Notes under the pieces: model-generated
What the model was told of the DNA's origin: nothing
Databases searched by the model: none
The model's input: only the letters and a program-made list of their open reading frames with translations
Shown here: piece after piece, positions 1-8,808 of the stretch
Layout of the letters: each line of letters starts with the position of its first letter
How positions within the stretch are numbered: position 1 is the first letter of the stretch
Position numbers and translations under genes: made by a program
NCBI GenBank assembly: GCA_946414885.1
Contig: CAMKQH010000009.1
Span: 1 to 64,000, forward strand
Source of the DNA: an uncultured Lachnospiraceae bacterium
GTDB lineage: Bacteria; Bacillota; Clostridia; Lachnospirales; Lachnospiraceae
Length of the DNA stretch: 64,000 bases
Direction: 5' to 3'

Positions 1-9
1 GGGAAAAGG

Positions 10-258
10 CTACGGGCAGAAAAGCAAAAGTGGAAAAATGACCCGTAGGAAAATGGCCGAGGCTACGGGCAAAAAGGCAAAAGAAAGAAAATGACCCGTA
101 GGAAAATGGCCGAGGCTACGGGCAAAAAGGAAAAGTGGAAAAATGACCCGTAGGGAAAGGGAAAAGGCTACGGGCAGAAAAGCAAAAGCGGAAAAATGAC
201 CCGTAGGAAAACGGAAAAGACTACGGGTGAAAAGACGAAAAGCTAAGTTTAACCCGTA
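10..258. repeat. Five-unit tandem hairpin array, about 53 bp period
   Basis: CTACGGG occurs at 10, 63, 116, 168 and 221. Each is followed about 25 bases later by its inverse CCCGTAG (42, 95, 147, 200; the last copy, near 253, is degenerate). Each unit is therefore a 7-bp stem with an A-rich, purine-skewed loop, joined to the next by an A/G-rich linker. The array starts at the window edge and may extend left. No ORF with coding character covers it; it fills the space upstream of the galactanase gene. Confidence 0.85.
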
Positions 259-328
259 AGATGGAGGGGCAGGTTCATTTTGGCAATAAAGTGAAACACA
301 TGTCATGAAGAATGAGGACAGGGATAGT

Positions 329-2419
329 ATGAAAAAGAGATTCATTACGTTGATGTTGCTGCTATCGATGGTCACGGCGGGATGTGCCGGGAAGGGCGGG
401 GACGCTACGGGCACCGCGGAGGTTCCGGGTCGGTCCAGTGAGACGGTGGTGCAGAGCGTATCAGAAGAGAGCGGGACGCCGGAGGAGACGATTGCGGTAA
501 CGTGGAATGGCTGCGAGGTGGCGAAGCAGGTATACGAGGCGCAGCTGCCGACCGCGAAGGAAAAAGCGGAGATCTACGTGGAACCGATCGCGGGACTTTC
601 TGATGATTTTATCAGGGGCATGGACGTCTCCACGGTAATCGTGGAGGAAGAAAGTGGCGTTACGTACCGTGACGAGAACGGTAACGTGCGGGATCTGTTT
701 GAGATCCTCGCGGATGCCGGCGTGAACTATATCAGAGTCAGGGTTTGGAATAATCCCTATGATGCCGACGGCAATGGATATGGCGGCGGAAACTGTGACG
801 TGGAAAAGGCGGCTGAGATAGGCCGCAGGGCTGCGGAGCATGGAATGAAGCTCTTGGTGGATTTCCATTACAGTGATTTCTGGGCAGATCCGAACAAGCA
901 GTTTGCACCGAAGGCCTGGGCCAGAAAGCGCATAGGCGATAAGGAGACCGCGATCGCGCAGTTCACGGAGGAATCTTTGTATGCCATTCTGAATGCCGGT
1001 GCGGACGTGGGTATGGTTCAGATTGGCAATGAGATCAATAAGGGTGTTTGCGGAACCTATGAAGAGGCTGACGTCATGAAGCTGTTATCCTCCGCTTCCG
1101 GGGCCGTGAGAAAGGTTTCTTCGGTTACTGGCAGGGAGATGCAGGTGGCAGTGCATTATACCGCGGTGGATGACTCGGCGATGACCCTGAAAAGGGCAGA
1201 AATCCTGCAAAACTATGGCGTGGATTATGATATCTTTGGCATATCCTATTACAGCTACTGGCATGGCAGCTTTGAGAACATGTGTAACGTGCTGGGGGAA
1301 ATCAGCTCCAAGTACGGAAAGAAGACTTGCATCATGGAGACCGCGTATCCCTTTACCTCGGATGACGGCGACATGAACGGCAACAGCGTGGGCAGCGGCG
1401 GCGTGGAGGGATATCCCGACAGCGTGCAGGCCCAGGCGAAGAACTTCCGGGACGTTGCATATTATGCCAACGAAGCCGGAGCGCTCGGCGCATTCTACTG
1501 GGAAGGTGCTTGGGTTCCCGTAGGTTCGCTTCGTGAGAGCAACGAAAAGATCTGGGAGAAATACGGATCGGGCTGGGCTTCCAGCTATTCCGTTGATTAT
1601 GATCCCCAGGATGCCGGTCAGTATTACGGCGGCTGCGCATGGGACAATCAGGCCATGTTTGATTTCTCGGCGAAGGCCCTGCCTTCCCTGAACGTATTCA
1701 AGTGGCTGAAATACGGCACCGATGCGCCGCTTCAAGTGATGGAATTCAAGGAAGTGTATATCGAAAGCGGGATCGGCGTGCCTTTGGACATGCCAAAGAC
1801 CGTTGACGTATACTACAATGACCCTTCCGTCAAGGATGGCATGGAAGTCACCTGGGATGCCGATTCACTTGCAGCCGTGAACGTAAATGCCGCGGATACC
1901 TATGAGGTTAAGGGCAAGGCGGCAGACGGCAGCAGCGTTACGGCCACCGTCAAGGTGATGAACATCAATTACGTGCAAAATCCTGGCTTCGATGAAGCGG
2001 ATATGAGCATGTGGACCGTGACCGACAATGGTGCAGGGGACACGACTGACGTGCAGAAAAAGGCGGCGGACGCCCTGTCCGGGGATAATGCATTCCACTT
2101 CTATTCCACTTCAGCGATTGATTTCACCGTGGAACAGGAGATCAAGATCGCAGCCGGCGGAGAATATGCGGCAGTCGCAAACATTCAGGGCGGCGACGTG
2201 GGCAGCTCTGCAGAGATTTACCTGTACGTGACCTGCGGCGACAAGACTTATAAGTCCGATCCTGCAAAGCTCAGCGGCTGGAAGCAGTGGCAGAAGCTGA
2301 AGGTTGACGGAGTGCCGGTCAAGACTGGTGACGTTGTTAAGGTGGGCATGGTCGTGAAGGCTGCGGCAAAGGGCTGGGGAACCATTGACGACATTGAATT
2401 TTACGCCCTGGCGCAGTAG
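329..2419 (+). CDS. Arabinogalactan endo-beta-1,4-galactanase, GH53 lipoprotein
   Basis: Secreted endo-galactanase that cuts beta-1,4-galactan side chains of pectin. I prefer the ATG at 329 over an in-frame ATG at 305, because MKKRFITLMLLLSMVTAGC is a clean lipoprotein signal with a lipobox cysteine and a GAGGACAGGG ribosome site lies just upstream. The GH53 barrel (about residues 85-455) shows the family signatures YIRVRVWNNP, LLVDFHYSDFWADP, the acid/base Glu in QIGNEINKG and the nucleophile Glu in CIMETAYPFT. A bacterial Ig-like segment follows, then a C-terminal jelly-roll-like module starting NPGFDEADMSMW, probably carbohydrate binding (CBM61 or CBM4/9 type, inferred). At about 696 residues it is longer than single-domain GH53 enzymes because of these modules. 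It stands alone and ends at a strong terminator. Confidence 0.93.
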   Translation: MKKRFITLMLLLSMVTAGCAGKGGDATGTAEVPGRSSETVVQSVSEESGTPEETIAVTWNGCEVAKQVYEAQLPTAKEKAEIYVEPIAGLSDDFIRGMDVSTVIVEEESGVTYRDENGNVRDLFEILADAGVNYIRVRVWNNPYDADGNGYGGGNCDVEKAAEIGRRAAEHGMKLLVDFHYSDFWADPNKQFAPKAWARKRIGDKETAIAQFTEESLYAILNAGADVGMVQIGNEINKGVCGTYEEADVMKLLSSASGAVRKVSSVTGREMQVAVHYTAVDDSAMTLKRAEILQNYGVDYDIFGISYYSYWHGSFENMCNVLGEISSKYGKKTCIMETAYPFTSDDGDMNGNSVGSGGVEGYPDSVQAQAKNFRDVAYYANEAGALGAFYWEGAWVPVGSLRESNEKIWEKYGSGWASSYSVDYDPQDAGQYYGGCAWDNQAMFDFSAKALPSLNVFKWLKYGTDAPLQVMEFKEVYIESGIGVPLDMPKTVDVYYNDPSVKDGMEVTWDADSLAAVNVNAADTYEVKGKAADGSSVTATVKVMNINYVQNPGFDEADMSMWTVTDNGAGDTTDVQKKAADALSGDNAFHFYSTSAIDFTVEQEIKIAAGGEYAAVANIQGGDVGSSAEIYLYVTCGDKTYKSDPAKLSGWKQWQKLKVDGVPVKTGDVVKVGMVVKAAAKGWGTIDDIEFYALAQ

Positions 2420-2461
2420 AAATCACGCGTTAATTAAATAGCATAAAAGAAAGATTAAGAT

Positions 2462-2503
2462 ACTGCCTCCTGGATCCGGACGGATTTGGGAGGCAGTTTT
2501 TTG
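2462..2503 (+). terminator. Intrinsic terminator after the GH53 gene
   Basis: ACTGCCTCC pairs with GGAGGCAGT across an 18-base loop and is followed by TTTTTTG. It lies 43 bases after the galactanase stop codon. Confidence 0.9.
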
Positions 2504-2510
2504 TTCGCAA

Positions 2511-2557
2511 CTTGACAATGTAAAGATGAATGACTATAATAACTTTACAATGTAAAG
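2511..2557 (+). promoter_or_regulatory. Promoter with two TetR-type operators
   Basis: A near-consensus promoter: TTGACA at 2512-2517, 17-bp spacer, TATAAT at 2535-2540. CTTTACA-A-TGTAAAG at 2543-2557 is a perfect 15-bp palindrome placed over the start site. CTTGACA-A-TGTAAAG at 2511-2525 is the same motif with one changed base, overlapping the -35 box. This is the expected layout for repression by the TetR-family protein encoded second in the operon; that the TetR protein binds here is inference. Confidence 0.8.
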
Positions 2558-2574
2558 ATTGAGAGGTAAGATGA

Positions 2575-3666
2575 TTGAAGAAGATGACAAAAGTGATCCT
2601 GATCGTTTGCGCATGCATGATAGCGGCCTTGGCACTGCTTTTTGTGGTCTGGGTGATCATGAGTCCCGGGACGATCCGGCAATATACGGAAGAAAAGAGC
2701 CTGTCCGAGAAATTTGTAATGGACGTAAACGGTGCTCCTAACGGATTCTTCATCAACGGCAAAAACACGGACAACCCAGTGCTTCTGTTTGTGTCGAGCG
2801 GGCCTGGAACGGATGATTACATGCTCACGGACAAGTATGTTGACATGAATCTGGAGGAAGATTTTACCGTTGTGTACTGGGATTACCGCAACATGGGCAT
2901 CGCTTATGACAAGTCTTATGACGTAACGCAGATCACGCTGGAAAACATTATGAAGGACGTGCAAACGGTCACGGAGTATCTGAAGGAAAGGTTTTCAAAG
3001 GAAAAAATCTATCTCATGGGATTCTCGGGAGGAACGACGATCGCGTTGAGAGCGGCCGCAGAGCACCCAGAGAACTATATTGCGCTGATCGACATGGCGC
3101 AGAGCGTGACCAATTCCTTTGAACGCGACACTTACATGTACAATTTCATGAAGAAGGTTTTCACGGAGCGGAGCGACAAGGCATCCCTGAAAAAGCTGGA
3201 GGCGTCGGTTAAACAGCTGGGAGACGGAAACGTAAAGTGCGACAGCTGGATCGATTACGTTGACCTGCTTCACCATGCGGGAGGCGGAACGATATTGAAT
3301 CAGACGGAATTTGAGGGGATCGTTCTTCCCATTCTGTTCTGCAAATGCTATACTGTAAAGGAAAAGCTGAATTACGTGCCGGCGATGAAAAAATATCGCA
3401 CGACGCCTTTTTATCAGGAGGTTTTGGAGAAGGATTTTGATTTCCGGAATGATATCCCTGAGCTCCAGATCCCAGCCTATTTTATCAGCGGCGAAACGGA
3501 CTATAACTGCCCGTGGGAACTGGTTCAGGACTATTGTGAAAAGCTAAAGGCGCCGGATAAGGCATTTTATCTTGTTCCAAACTCAGCGCACAGTCCTCTC
3601 TGGGAGAATCCGGAGGTTACCTGCGCCATCATGAGGGAAATAAAGGAGAAGACAAGGGATGAGTGA
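2575..3666 (+). CDS. Membrane-anchored alpha/beta hydrolase
   Basis: Serine hydrolase of the alpha/beta fold, closest in pattern to proline iminopeptidase-like enzymes; substrate unknown. A TTG start at 2575 sits 8 bases from GAGAGG; an ATG at 2584 is too far from it. Residues 5-28 form a transmembrane helix, so the catalytic domain is probably outside the membrane. Motifs: SSGPGTDDY (oxyanion region), DYRNMGIAYD, nucleophile elbow GFSGG, acidic residue in GETDYNCPW and catalytic His in NSAHSPLWE. The next gene overlaps by 8 bases, so the two are one operon. Two palindromic operators in the promoter suggest repression by that downstream TetR protein. Confidence 0.85.
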   Translation: MKKMTKVILIVCACMIAALALLFVVWVIMSPGTIRQYTEEKSLSEKFVMDVNGAPNGFFINGKNTDNPVLLFVSSGPGTDDYMLTDKYVDMNLEEDFTVVYWDYRNMGIAYDKSYDVTQITLENIMKDVQTVTEYLKERFSKEKIYLMGFSGGTTIALRAAAEHPENYIALIDMAQSVTNSFERDTYMYNFMKKVFTERSDKASLKKLEASVKQLGDGNVKCDSWIDYVDLLHHAGGGTILNQTEFEGIVLPILFCKCYTVKEKLNYVPAMKKYRTTPFYQEVLEKDFDFRNDIPELQIPAYFISGETDYNCPWELVQDYCEKLKAPDKAFYLVPNSAHSPLWENPEVTCAIMREIKEKTRDE

Positions 3667-4240
3667 CGGATATCATCATGGAAATTTGAGGCAGGCCCTG
3701 ATCGATGCGGGGATCAAGATCATTAACGAGAGCGGAGAGGATGGACTTTCCCTCCGGAAGGTTGCGGCCGCCTGCGGGGTTTCCCACGCAGCTCCTTACG
3801 CACATTTTAAGGACAAAGAGAAACTGATGGAGGCGATCAAGGCGAGCGTGAACGAACAGTTTATGGACGAGCTGGAACAGGCGGTTGCCGAGGCAAAGAA
3901 TGCCGAAGGAGCGATCATAAACATGGGAAGGAGCTATGTGTCCTTCTTTGTTCGCAATCCGGATTATTTCCGGTTTCTGTTTGGCAACCAGAATATTATT
4001 GCCCACCCGCGGCCTGACAAGCATTTTAAGGAGGATTATCCTCCGTTTACGCTGTTAAAGGACACTTACCAGAAATATCTGAAAGAGAAAAAAATCAAAA
4101 AGAAGAAAGAAGAACAGGAGCTCGGCGTCATCCGCCTGTGGTCATCCGCACACGGCTTGGCCGCCATCGCATGCATGCCAGGCGTGGAAACCTCTTTTGA
4201 CTGGGAGGAGAAGAAAATCTGGGCCGTTCTTCTGCGATAA
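3659..4240 (+). CDS. TetR/AcrR-family transcriptional regulator
   Basis: 193-residue regulator with an N-terminal helix-turn-helix (LSLRKVAAACGVSHAAPYAHF, residues 30-50) typical of the TetR subfamily with a WHG C-terminal ligand domain. Its start lies inside the end of the hydrolase gene, so the two are co-transcribed. The perfect 15-bp palindrome over the operon start site and its near copy over the -35 box make autoregulation likely. A lysine-rich stretch (KEKKIKKKKEEQE) near residue 145 is probably a flexible linker. The inducer is unknown. Confidence 0.9.
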   Translation: MSDGYHHGNLRQALIDAGIKIINESGEDGLSLRKVAAACGVSHAAPYAHFKDKEKLMEAIKASVNEQFMDELEQAVAEAKNAEGAIINMGRSYVSFFVRNPDYFRFLFGNQNIIAHPRPDKHFKEDYPPFTLLKDTYQKYLKEKKIKKKKEEQELGVIRLWSSAHGLAAIACMPGVETSFDWEEKKIWAVLLR

Positions 4241-4262
4241 GGCCGACAAACCAAAAGCACTA

Positions 4263-4320
4263 TAAAGAGCGTAAAAAAGAGCGTAATAAAGAGCGTAATA
4301 AAGAGCGTAATAAAGAGCAA
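4263..4320. repeat. Short tandem repeat, 12-bp unit
   Basis: About five copies of a unit close to TAAAGAGCGTAA lie between the TetR stop and the next ribosome site. The unit is a multiple of three and shows no stem. Copy number may vary between strains, which would change the spacing ahead of the next gene. Confidence 0.85.
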
Positions 4321-4335
4321 TAAGGGTAAAAATAC

Positions 4336-4680
4336 ATGAGCGTTGCGACAAAAGGAAGAAGAAAAATAGAAGTTGACGGAAGGCGGTATGTCTGGTACGT
4401 GGCCGATGATTACGACAGCGCGTATAAGGTGCTGAACGTCATCTCGGAAGACAAAAAAATGATTTTGACGTTGCCTTTGCATGCGCCGTCCGCCTACGTG
4501 ATAAGCAAGGGATCTGTCTTTCAAGGCAAGAAGACCGGCGGAACATGGGAACGATATGCCTTGCCCTATGCCGTCCCAGACGCGATCATTCCCAGCTTTG
4601 TGGCTGACGTCATTCAGTGGTCAGTTGGGAACAACGGCGCCGTGGCGGTAGCATGGGATGGGAAGCAATATCCCGTGTGA
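4336..4680 (+). CDS. Hypothetical protein, 114 aa
   Basis: I do not recognise a named family. The protein is soluble and beta-rich with no signal or membrane segment. It opens MSVATKGRRKIEVDGRRYVWYVADD and ends VAWDGKQYPV, with several aromatic-glycine turns. An AAGGG site lies 9 bases before the ATG, directly after the 12-bp repeat. It could be the last gene of the hydrolase-TetR operon. The length, clean start and lack of frame competition support a real gene. Confidence 0.65.
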   Translation: MSVATKGRRKIEVDGRRYVWYVADDYDSAYKVLNVISEDKKMILTLPLHAPSAYVISKGSVFQGKKTGGTWERYALPYAVPDAIIPSFVADVIQWSVGNNGAVAVAWDGKQYPV

Positions 4681-4688
4681 CGTGGACG

Positions 4689-4774
4689 TGATCGCAAACA
4701 AGGAATCCAAGGAATGAGTCAAAGAAAGCGGGACCTCGGCATGACCGCAAATAAAGAAGCAGAGAAATGAGTCA
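4689..4774. repeat. Two-unit dispersed repeat, TGAYCGCAA...AATGAGTCA type
   Basis: TGATCGCAAA...GGAATGAGTCA begins at 4689 and TGACCGCAAA...GAAATGAGTCA at 4742, a 53-bp period. The ends TGAC and GTCA are inverse to each other. The same family recurs as a pair near 23631-23710. It lies between the hypothetical gene and the GNAT gene. Confidence 0.65.
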
Positions 4775-4802
4775 TGCGTGAAGTGGCAGAAAGGATGAAA
4801 GC

Positions 4803-5243
4803 ATGGTACGGGAAGCGAAGAGAGAAGATTTAAGGGCGTTGTTGGAACTGTATCTGTACTTGCATGAAGACAGCATACCGGAATTTGACGCGCATTTGGA
4901 AAGTATGTGGGATCAGATCATGGAAGACGGCAATCACCATTTGATCGTGAATGAAATAGACGGAAAGATCATTTCTTCCTGCGTTTGCGTCATCATTCCG
5001 AATCTGACGCGAAACGTAAGGCCCTACGCCTTTGTGGAGAACGTTGTGACGCATGAGGACTATCGGGGGAAGGGTTATGCCGGCGAATGCCTGGATTACG
5101 CAAAGAAAATCGCCGAGAAGGAAAATTGCTATAAGATGATGCTTCTGACCGGCTCCAAGAAGCCGGAGACATTGCACTTTTATGAGAAGGCCGGATATAA
5201 CAGCAGCGACAAGACGGCCTTTATACAGTGGTTGGGAAAATAA
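4803..5243 (+). CDS. GNAT-family N-acetyltransferase
   Basis: 146-residue acetyl-CoA-dependent acetyltransferase. The GNAT core is visible: N-terminal VREAKREDLRALLELY, central strand YAFVENVVTHEDYRGKGYAGECL containing the acetyl-CoA pyrophosphate loop RGKGYA, and C-terminal HFYEKAGYNSSDKTAF. Substrate cannot be told. It is preceded by the two-unit repeat and stands apart from its neighbours. Confidence 0.9.
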   Translation: MVREAKREDLRALLELYLYLHEDSIPEFDAHLESMWDQIMEDGNHHLIVNEIDGKIISSCVCVIIPNLTRNVRPYAFVENVVTHEDYRGKGYAGECLDYAKKIAEKENCYKMMLLTGSKKPETLHFYEKAGYNSSDKTAFIQWLGK

Positions 5244-5399
5244 ACGCACGTTGCCGTGCTTATGCACAAAGAGAGAAATGCCTGGCAAATAATGAGTAGT
5301 CCGCCTGTTCCAAATGGGTTATAGTTGAGTTAGGCACGCTGGAAATGAAAGGAACGCCTAAAGGCAAGATTAGAGTAGAAGAATGGGAGGATATGCGGT

Positions 5400-5831
5400 A
5401 TGAGTTGCAAGGGTATTGGGCACGTGGCATTTAACGTAAGGGACATGGAGAAGACGATCGCCTTTTATGAAGAGACGCTGGGCTTTAAGAAGGCCTTTGA
5501 GATTCAGAGACCGGAGAATGGAGAGCCTTGGATCGTTTACGTTTACGGGGGCGGCGGCCAGTTCATAGAGCTGTTTTACGGCGGCGTAAATGAAATTCCT
5601 TATAAGGACGAAAACATAGGATTCTTTCATATTTGCGTGGCAGTGGATGACATTCACGCGGCGTGGAAAAAGGTGGTAGAAACGGGTGCACCGATGGATG
5701 ACGCACCCAAGCAGGGAGCGGATTATAACTGGCAGTGCTGGACGCATGATCCTGACGGCAACAAGATTGAATTGATGCAGATCAGCGAGGACAGTCCCCA
5801 GATGAAATTCATCCGCAGCATGGACTTTTAG
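5400..5831 (+). CDS. VOC-family (glyoxalase I-like) metalloprotein
   Basis: 143-residue vicinal-oxygen-chelate protein with the four metal-ligand positions of the fold: His in GIGHVAFNV, Glu in QFIELFYGG, His in GFFHICVAVDD and Glu in NKIELMQIS. The two beta-alpha-beta-beta-beta repeats fill residues 5-65 and 75-130. A GGGAGG site lies 9 bases upstream. It may be a lactoylglutathione-lyase-like detoxifier or a ring-cleaving or lyase relative; the sequence does not decide. A methylglyoxal synthase lies about 10 kb away, but no link is shown. Confidence 0.85.
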   Translation: MSCKGIGHVAFNVRDMEKTIAFYEETLGFKKAFEIQRPENGEPWIVYVYGGGGQFIELFYGGVNEIPYKDENIGFFHICVAVDDIHAAWKKVVETGAPMDDAPKQGADYNWQCWTHDPDGNKIELMQISEDSPQMKFIRSMDF

Positions 5832-5912
5832 GGGCAAAGAAAAATTAAAAAACAGGCAAAGATTTGCGCGCCGCAGCATGCTATACTCCTAAGTAAAGGA
5901 GGAACGTGCCAT

Positions 5913-6317
5913 ATGAAAACCACGGGAATTACTTTGATAGTATTCGGGCTGTGCGCCATTGTGATGACCATCGTGCTTACGATCAGGAGAAACAGGAAGT
6001 ATTCCGTCCCCGTCACCGCCAGATGTATCCGGGTGGAGGAGCGGTACTTGCCCATGGAAGGCAACCAACGGGCGGGCGTATTTGAATATGAACTCGAAGG
6101 AAATAAGCATACGGTTAAGGGCACGTACGCAAAATATGGATACGCGCGCGAAGGAGAAGAAAGGATATTCCTTATCAATCCGAATAACGAGGAAGAGTTT
6201 TTTGATACAAAATCCAATCAGGGAATAGGCAAGGCCGTCATTAGCTTTTCGATCATAATGATAGTGATCGGAATCATAATGATCTACGCCGGGAACGTAA
6301 TGCAGACAATGGAATAA
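5913..6317 (+). CDS. DUF3592-like small membrane protein
   Basis: 134 residues with a membrane helix at each end (about 4-25 and 105-127) and a beta-rich middle domain (VPVTARCIRVEERYL ... FEYELEGNKHTVKGTYAKYG ... IFLINPNNEEEFF) that fits the DUF3592 pattern. Function unknown; members are thought to hold a small extracytoplasmic or cytosolic beta domain between two helices. An AAGGAGG site precedes the ATG and a strong terminator follows. Confidence 0.75.
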   Translation: MKTTGITLIVFGLCAIVMTIVLTIRRNRKYSVPVTARCIRVEERYLPMEGNQRAGVFEYELEGNKHTVKGTYAKYGYAREGEERIFLINPNNEEEFFDTKSNQGIGKAVISFSIIMIVIGIIMIYAGNVMQTME

Positions 6318-6335
6318 ATTACGAAGGAACAAAGA

Positions 6336-6371
6336 AAGCCTTCCCCCAGAGAATCGGGGGAGGGCTTTTTG
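6336..6371 (+). terminator. Intrinsic terminator
   Basis: AAGCCTTCCCCC pairs with GGGGGAGGGCTT over an 8-base loop and is followed by a T run. It closes the rightward gene ending at 6317. Confidence 0.9.
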
Positions 6372-6426
6372 CTTGGGAATCATTTGCTTGGAAACTTTGT
6401 GTTTGCGGGAGCGGAGATGGGATAGA

Positions 6427-8724
6427 TCACTCAATCCCGTCGATGCGGTAGATAAACTTCACCTGTCCGTCCATGTCCTCGGAGATGCCGGAGAAATTTA
6501 GGTATTGCTTGGAGGCGTTCACGGTTGCCTGCAGTCTGTTTACAAGGCCTTCCAGGTCGCCGTCTATGGCATTTACAAGCTTTTCAATACCTTCTTCGTT
6601 GAAGGTCTCTAGACCATCCTTTAGGGCTGCGGAACCGTCATAGAGCTTATTTACGCCGTCCAGGAGCGCGGGCATGGAATTCTGAAGCTCCGCCAAGCCA
6701 CCCGAAAGCTGCCCGGCGCCTTCATAAAGCTTCTGCGTGCCATCCTTTAGGGAGCTTACGCCTGTGGTAAGTTGACCTGCGCCTGAGGAGAGCTGACCTG
6801 CGCCTGAAGAGAGCTGCCCGGCGCCCGCAGTGAGCTCACTTGCACCCGTGCAAAGCTGGCTCGCACCAGTCGCTGCCTGCGCAACGCCGGCGGTGTAGGC
6901 CTGAAGGCCAAGGTAGAAGGTGTTGTAGTTATCCAGGGAAGCCTTCAGGGAGATGACGGCCTTTGCGCCTTCAGAGGCTGCGGCCAGCTTTTCCTGTACG
7001 GCTGGGCTTGCCATGTTTTCAGTGATGGCTTTTTGCTTCTGCGCTTCCACGTTCTGGGCGATTGTCGCCTGTATGGAATCCTCTGCCATCTTGGCATCAA
7101 CGTTTGCAGTAATAATGGCTTTCACTTCGTCCGTATTCATCTGTGCGTCGGTATTGGAAACGATCATGGCCTGCACGGTTTCCTCTGGCGTTTGCTCCGG
7201 AACCTGAGCTTTGACGGCTTCCGTTACCTGTGCTTCCACCTGTGCGCGAACGGCTTCGGTCACGCCGCTTTCCACCTGTGCGCGAACGGCGGCAGTCACC
7301 TTTTCCGTGATCAGGTCGCTCTGCGCGTTCACGGCGTCCGTTACTGCCTGCAGGGCTTGCGCGTAAACCGCATCATTATCCAGGGAAGAGATAATACTGT
7401 TTAATGCGTCTCCGTAGTTCTCTATGGTCATGGCGGGAACGGATAGGCCGTTTGCATTCAGCTGAGACTGGGCAGTGGCAAGGAGCGTTTCAAATACCTG
7501 ACGGGCACCGCCGTTTAAGCTGTCATTATTGGAGACCAAGGTATCCAATCCTGTGGAGAGCTGCCATGCGCCGCCTTGGAGTTGCGATACGCCGTTTTGG
7601 AGTTTTGCGGCGCCGGCCTGCAACTGGGTCGCACCGCCCTGGAGCTGCTGCGCACCACCTAAGAGCTGCGCCGCGCCGTCATTTAAGCTGCCCGCGCCGT
7701 TTGCAAGTTCCTTGGCACCGTCCGCCAACTTGGTAACGCCGTCCGACATTGCGCCGGACTTTTCCAAAAGCTCCTTCAGACCATCGGTAAGCTGGGAGGA
7801 TCCATCCATGAGCTGGCTCATGCCGTCGCTAAGCTGCGTCATGGCATTCTGCAATTCCTCCATGGATCCGACACCGTCCAGATTCAGGTGATTGAAGATT
7901 TCATTGGTGGCGATGATCACGGAGGTGCCAAGCCGGAAATTCTTTACGTCCGCTTGAATCTCAAGGCTGTCTGGGATTTCGAACTTCTCGGCATCCAGAT
8001 TTAAATCCTCTTTAAGTCCGGGGAAGGCCACGCCTGCCACGATGGTGCGGTTCCCGTCGTTGATAAGGCGCCCGTCGGTCACTTCCACGTTGGTAAACAC
8101 GTCGTTATCAAGAAGCAGTCCCGTGAGCATGGCAAAGGGAACGAAGATTTTTTCTTCCTTTCCGTCTACTTCCATAAGCTGGTGCTGCGTGTTTTGATAT
8201 GCGTAGCGGATGGTCACGTGGCCGCTCTTTCCCTTTAATTCATTAGGAGTTACTGACTTCCCGTCCAGCAGGTAGGTCACGGTCACCTTTACGGGCAGCG
8301 CCTGATCGGTATTTCCCTGATAGTAGACGTCCTTGCCCTGGCTGTTCCAGTAGGTGTTTCCCTGGTCGGTAACGTAGGTTTCGTCACCCTTTACGTTTTC
8401 AATGTTTTTTAGGTTAGAGACGTCCTTAAGGGCGGTTTCACCCAGGACGTTCTTCAGCCAGTCGCTGACGATGACCTTTTGCACGGAACCGTCAGCGTTT
8501 GTCAGAACGTAAACGGTCTCGTCCTTGCTCGCCTTATTGCCATCGGCATCGCTGGTGAGAAGGGAAGTGCCGGAGAGCGTCGTCTCAAGAACGGACGTCC
8601 CTGACGGTACGGAGGTATCGGAGATGCCGTTTCCGTCGGCACGGACAAATGCGGTAATGCTGGTTGCGGTAAGTACGCCGCAAAGACTCAAGGATAATAA
8701 TTTAATCACGCTTTTCTTTTTCAT
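6427..8724 (-). CDS. Secreted LxxG heptad-repeat protein
   Basis: 765-residue exported protein with a signal peptide (residues 1-29, MKKKSVIKLLSLSLCGVLT...). Residues about 30-285 form a folded N-terminal domain. Two long blocks of LxxGxxxLxxG heptads (about 290-400 and 600-720) are the pattern seen in YhgE/Pip-type envelope proteins; a helical Ala/Glu/Val/Gln-rich segment (about 430-600) separates them. Unlike YhgE there is no obvious C-terminal membrane bundle. It is the last gene of a leftward cluster with DUF308 and MMPL genes, 84 bases after the MMPL stop, so it probably works with that transporter at the cell surface. The role is inferred from context. Confidence 0.8.
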   Translation of the reverse strand: MKKKSVIKLLSLSLCGVLTATSITAFVRADGNGISDTSVPSGTSVLETTLSGTSLLTSDADGNKASKDETVYVLTNADGSVQKVIVSDWLKNVLGETALKDVSNLKNIENVKGDETYVTDQGNTYWNSQGKDVYYQGNTDQALPVKVTVTYLLDGKSVTPNELKGKSGHVTIRYAYQNTQHQLMEVDGKEEKIFVPFAMLTGLLLDNDVFTNVEVTDGRLINDGNRTIVAGVAFPGLKEDLNLDAEKFEIPDSLEIQADVKNFRLGTSVIIATNEIFNHLNLDGVGSMEELQNAMTQLSDGMSQLMDGSSQLTDGLKELLEKSGAMSDGVTKLADGAKELANGAGSLNDGAAQLLGGAQQLQGGATQLQAGAAKLQNGVSQLQGGAWQLSTGLDTLVSNNDSLNGGARQVFETLLATAQSQLNANGLSVPAMTIENYGDALNSIISSLDNDAVYAQALQAVTDAVNAQSDLITEKVTAAVRAQVESGVTEAVRAQVEAQVTEAVKAQVPEQTPEETVQAMIVSNTDAQMNTDEVKAIITANVDAKMAEDSIQATIAQNVEAQKQKAITENMASPAVQEKLAAASEGAKAVISLKASLDNYNTFYLGLQAYTAGVAQAATGASQLCTGASELTAGAGQLSSGAGQLSSGAGQLTTGVSSLKDGTQKLYEGAGQLSGGLAELQNSMPALLDGVNKLYDGSAALKDGLETFNEEGIEKLVNAIDGDLEGLVNRLQATVNASKQYLNFSGISEDMDGQVKFIYRIDGIE

Positions 8725-8808
8725 GATGGATTGCCTCCAATTCTTTCAATCTATTTCTTTCCGTTTGATTTTCCGGAATTCATTTGAGTTCTAGGTTCCC
8801 GGGCTGCA

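Noticed and set aside
10..258. CRISPR array
   Set aside because: The spacing is regular, but each unit is itself a hairpin and the material between stems is repeated too; there are no unique spacers and no cas genes.
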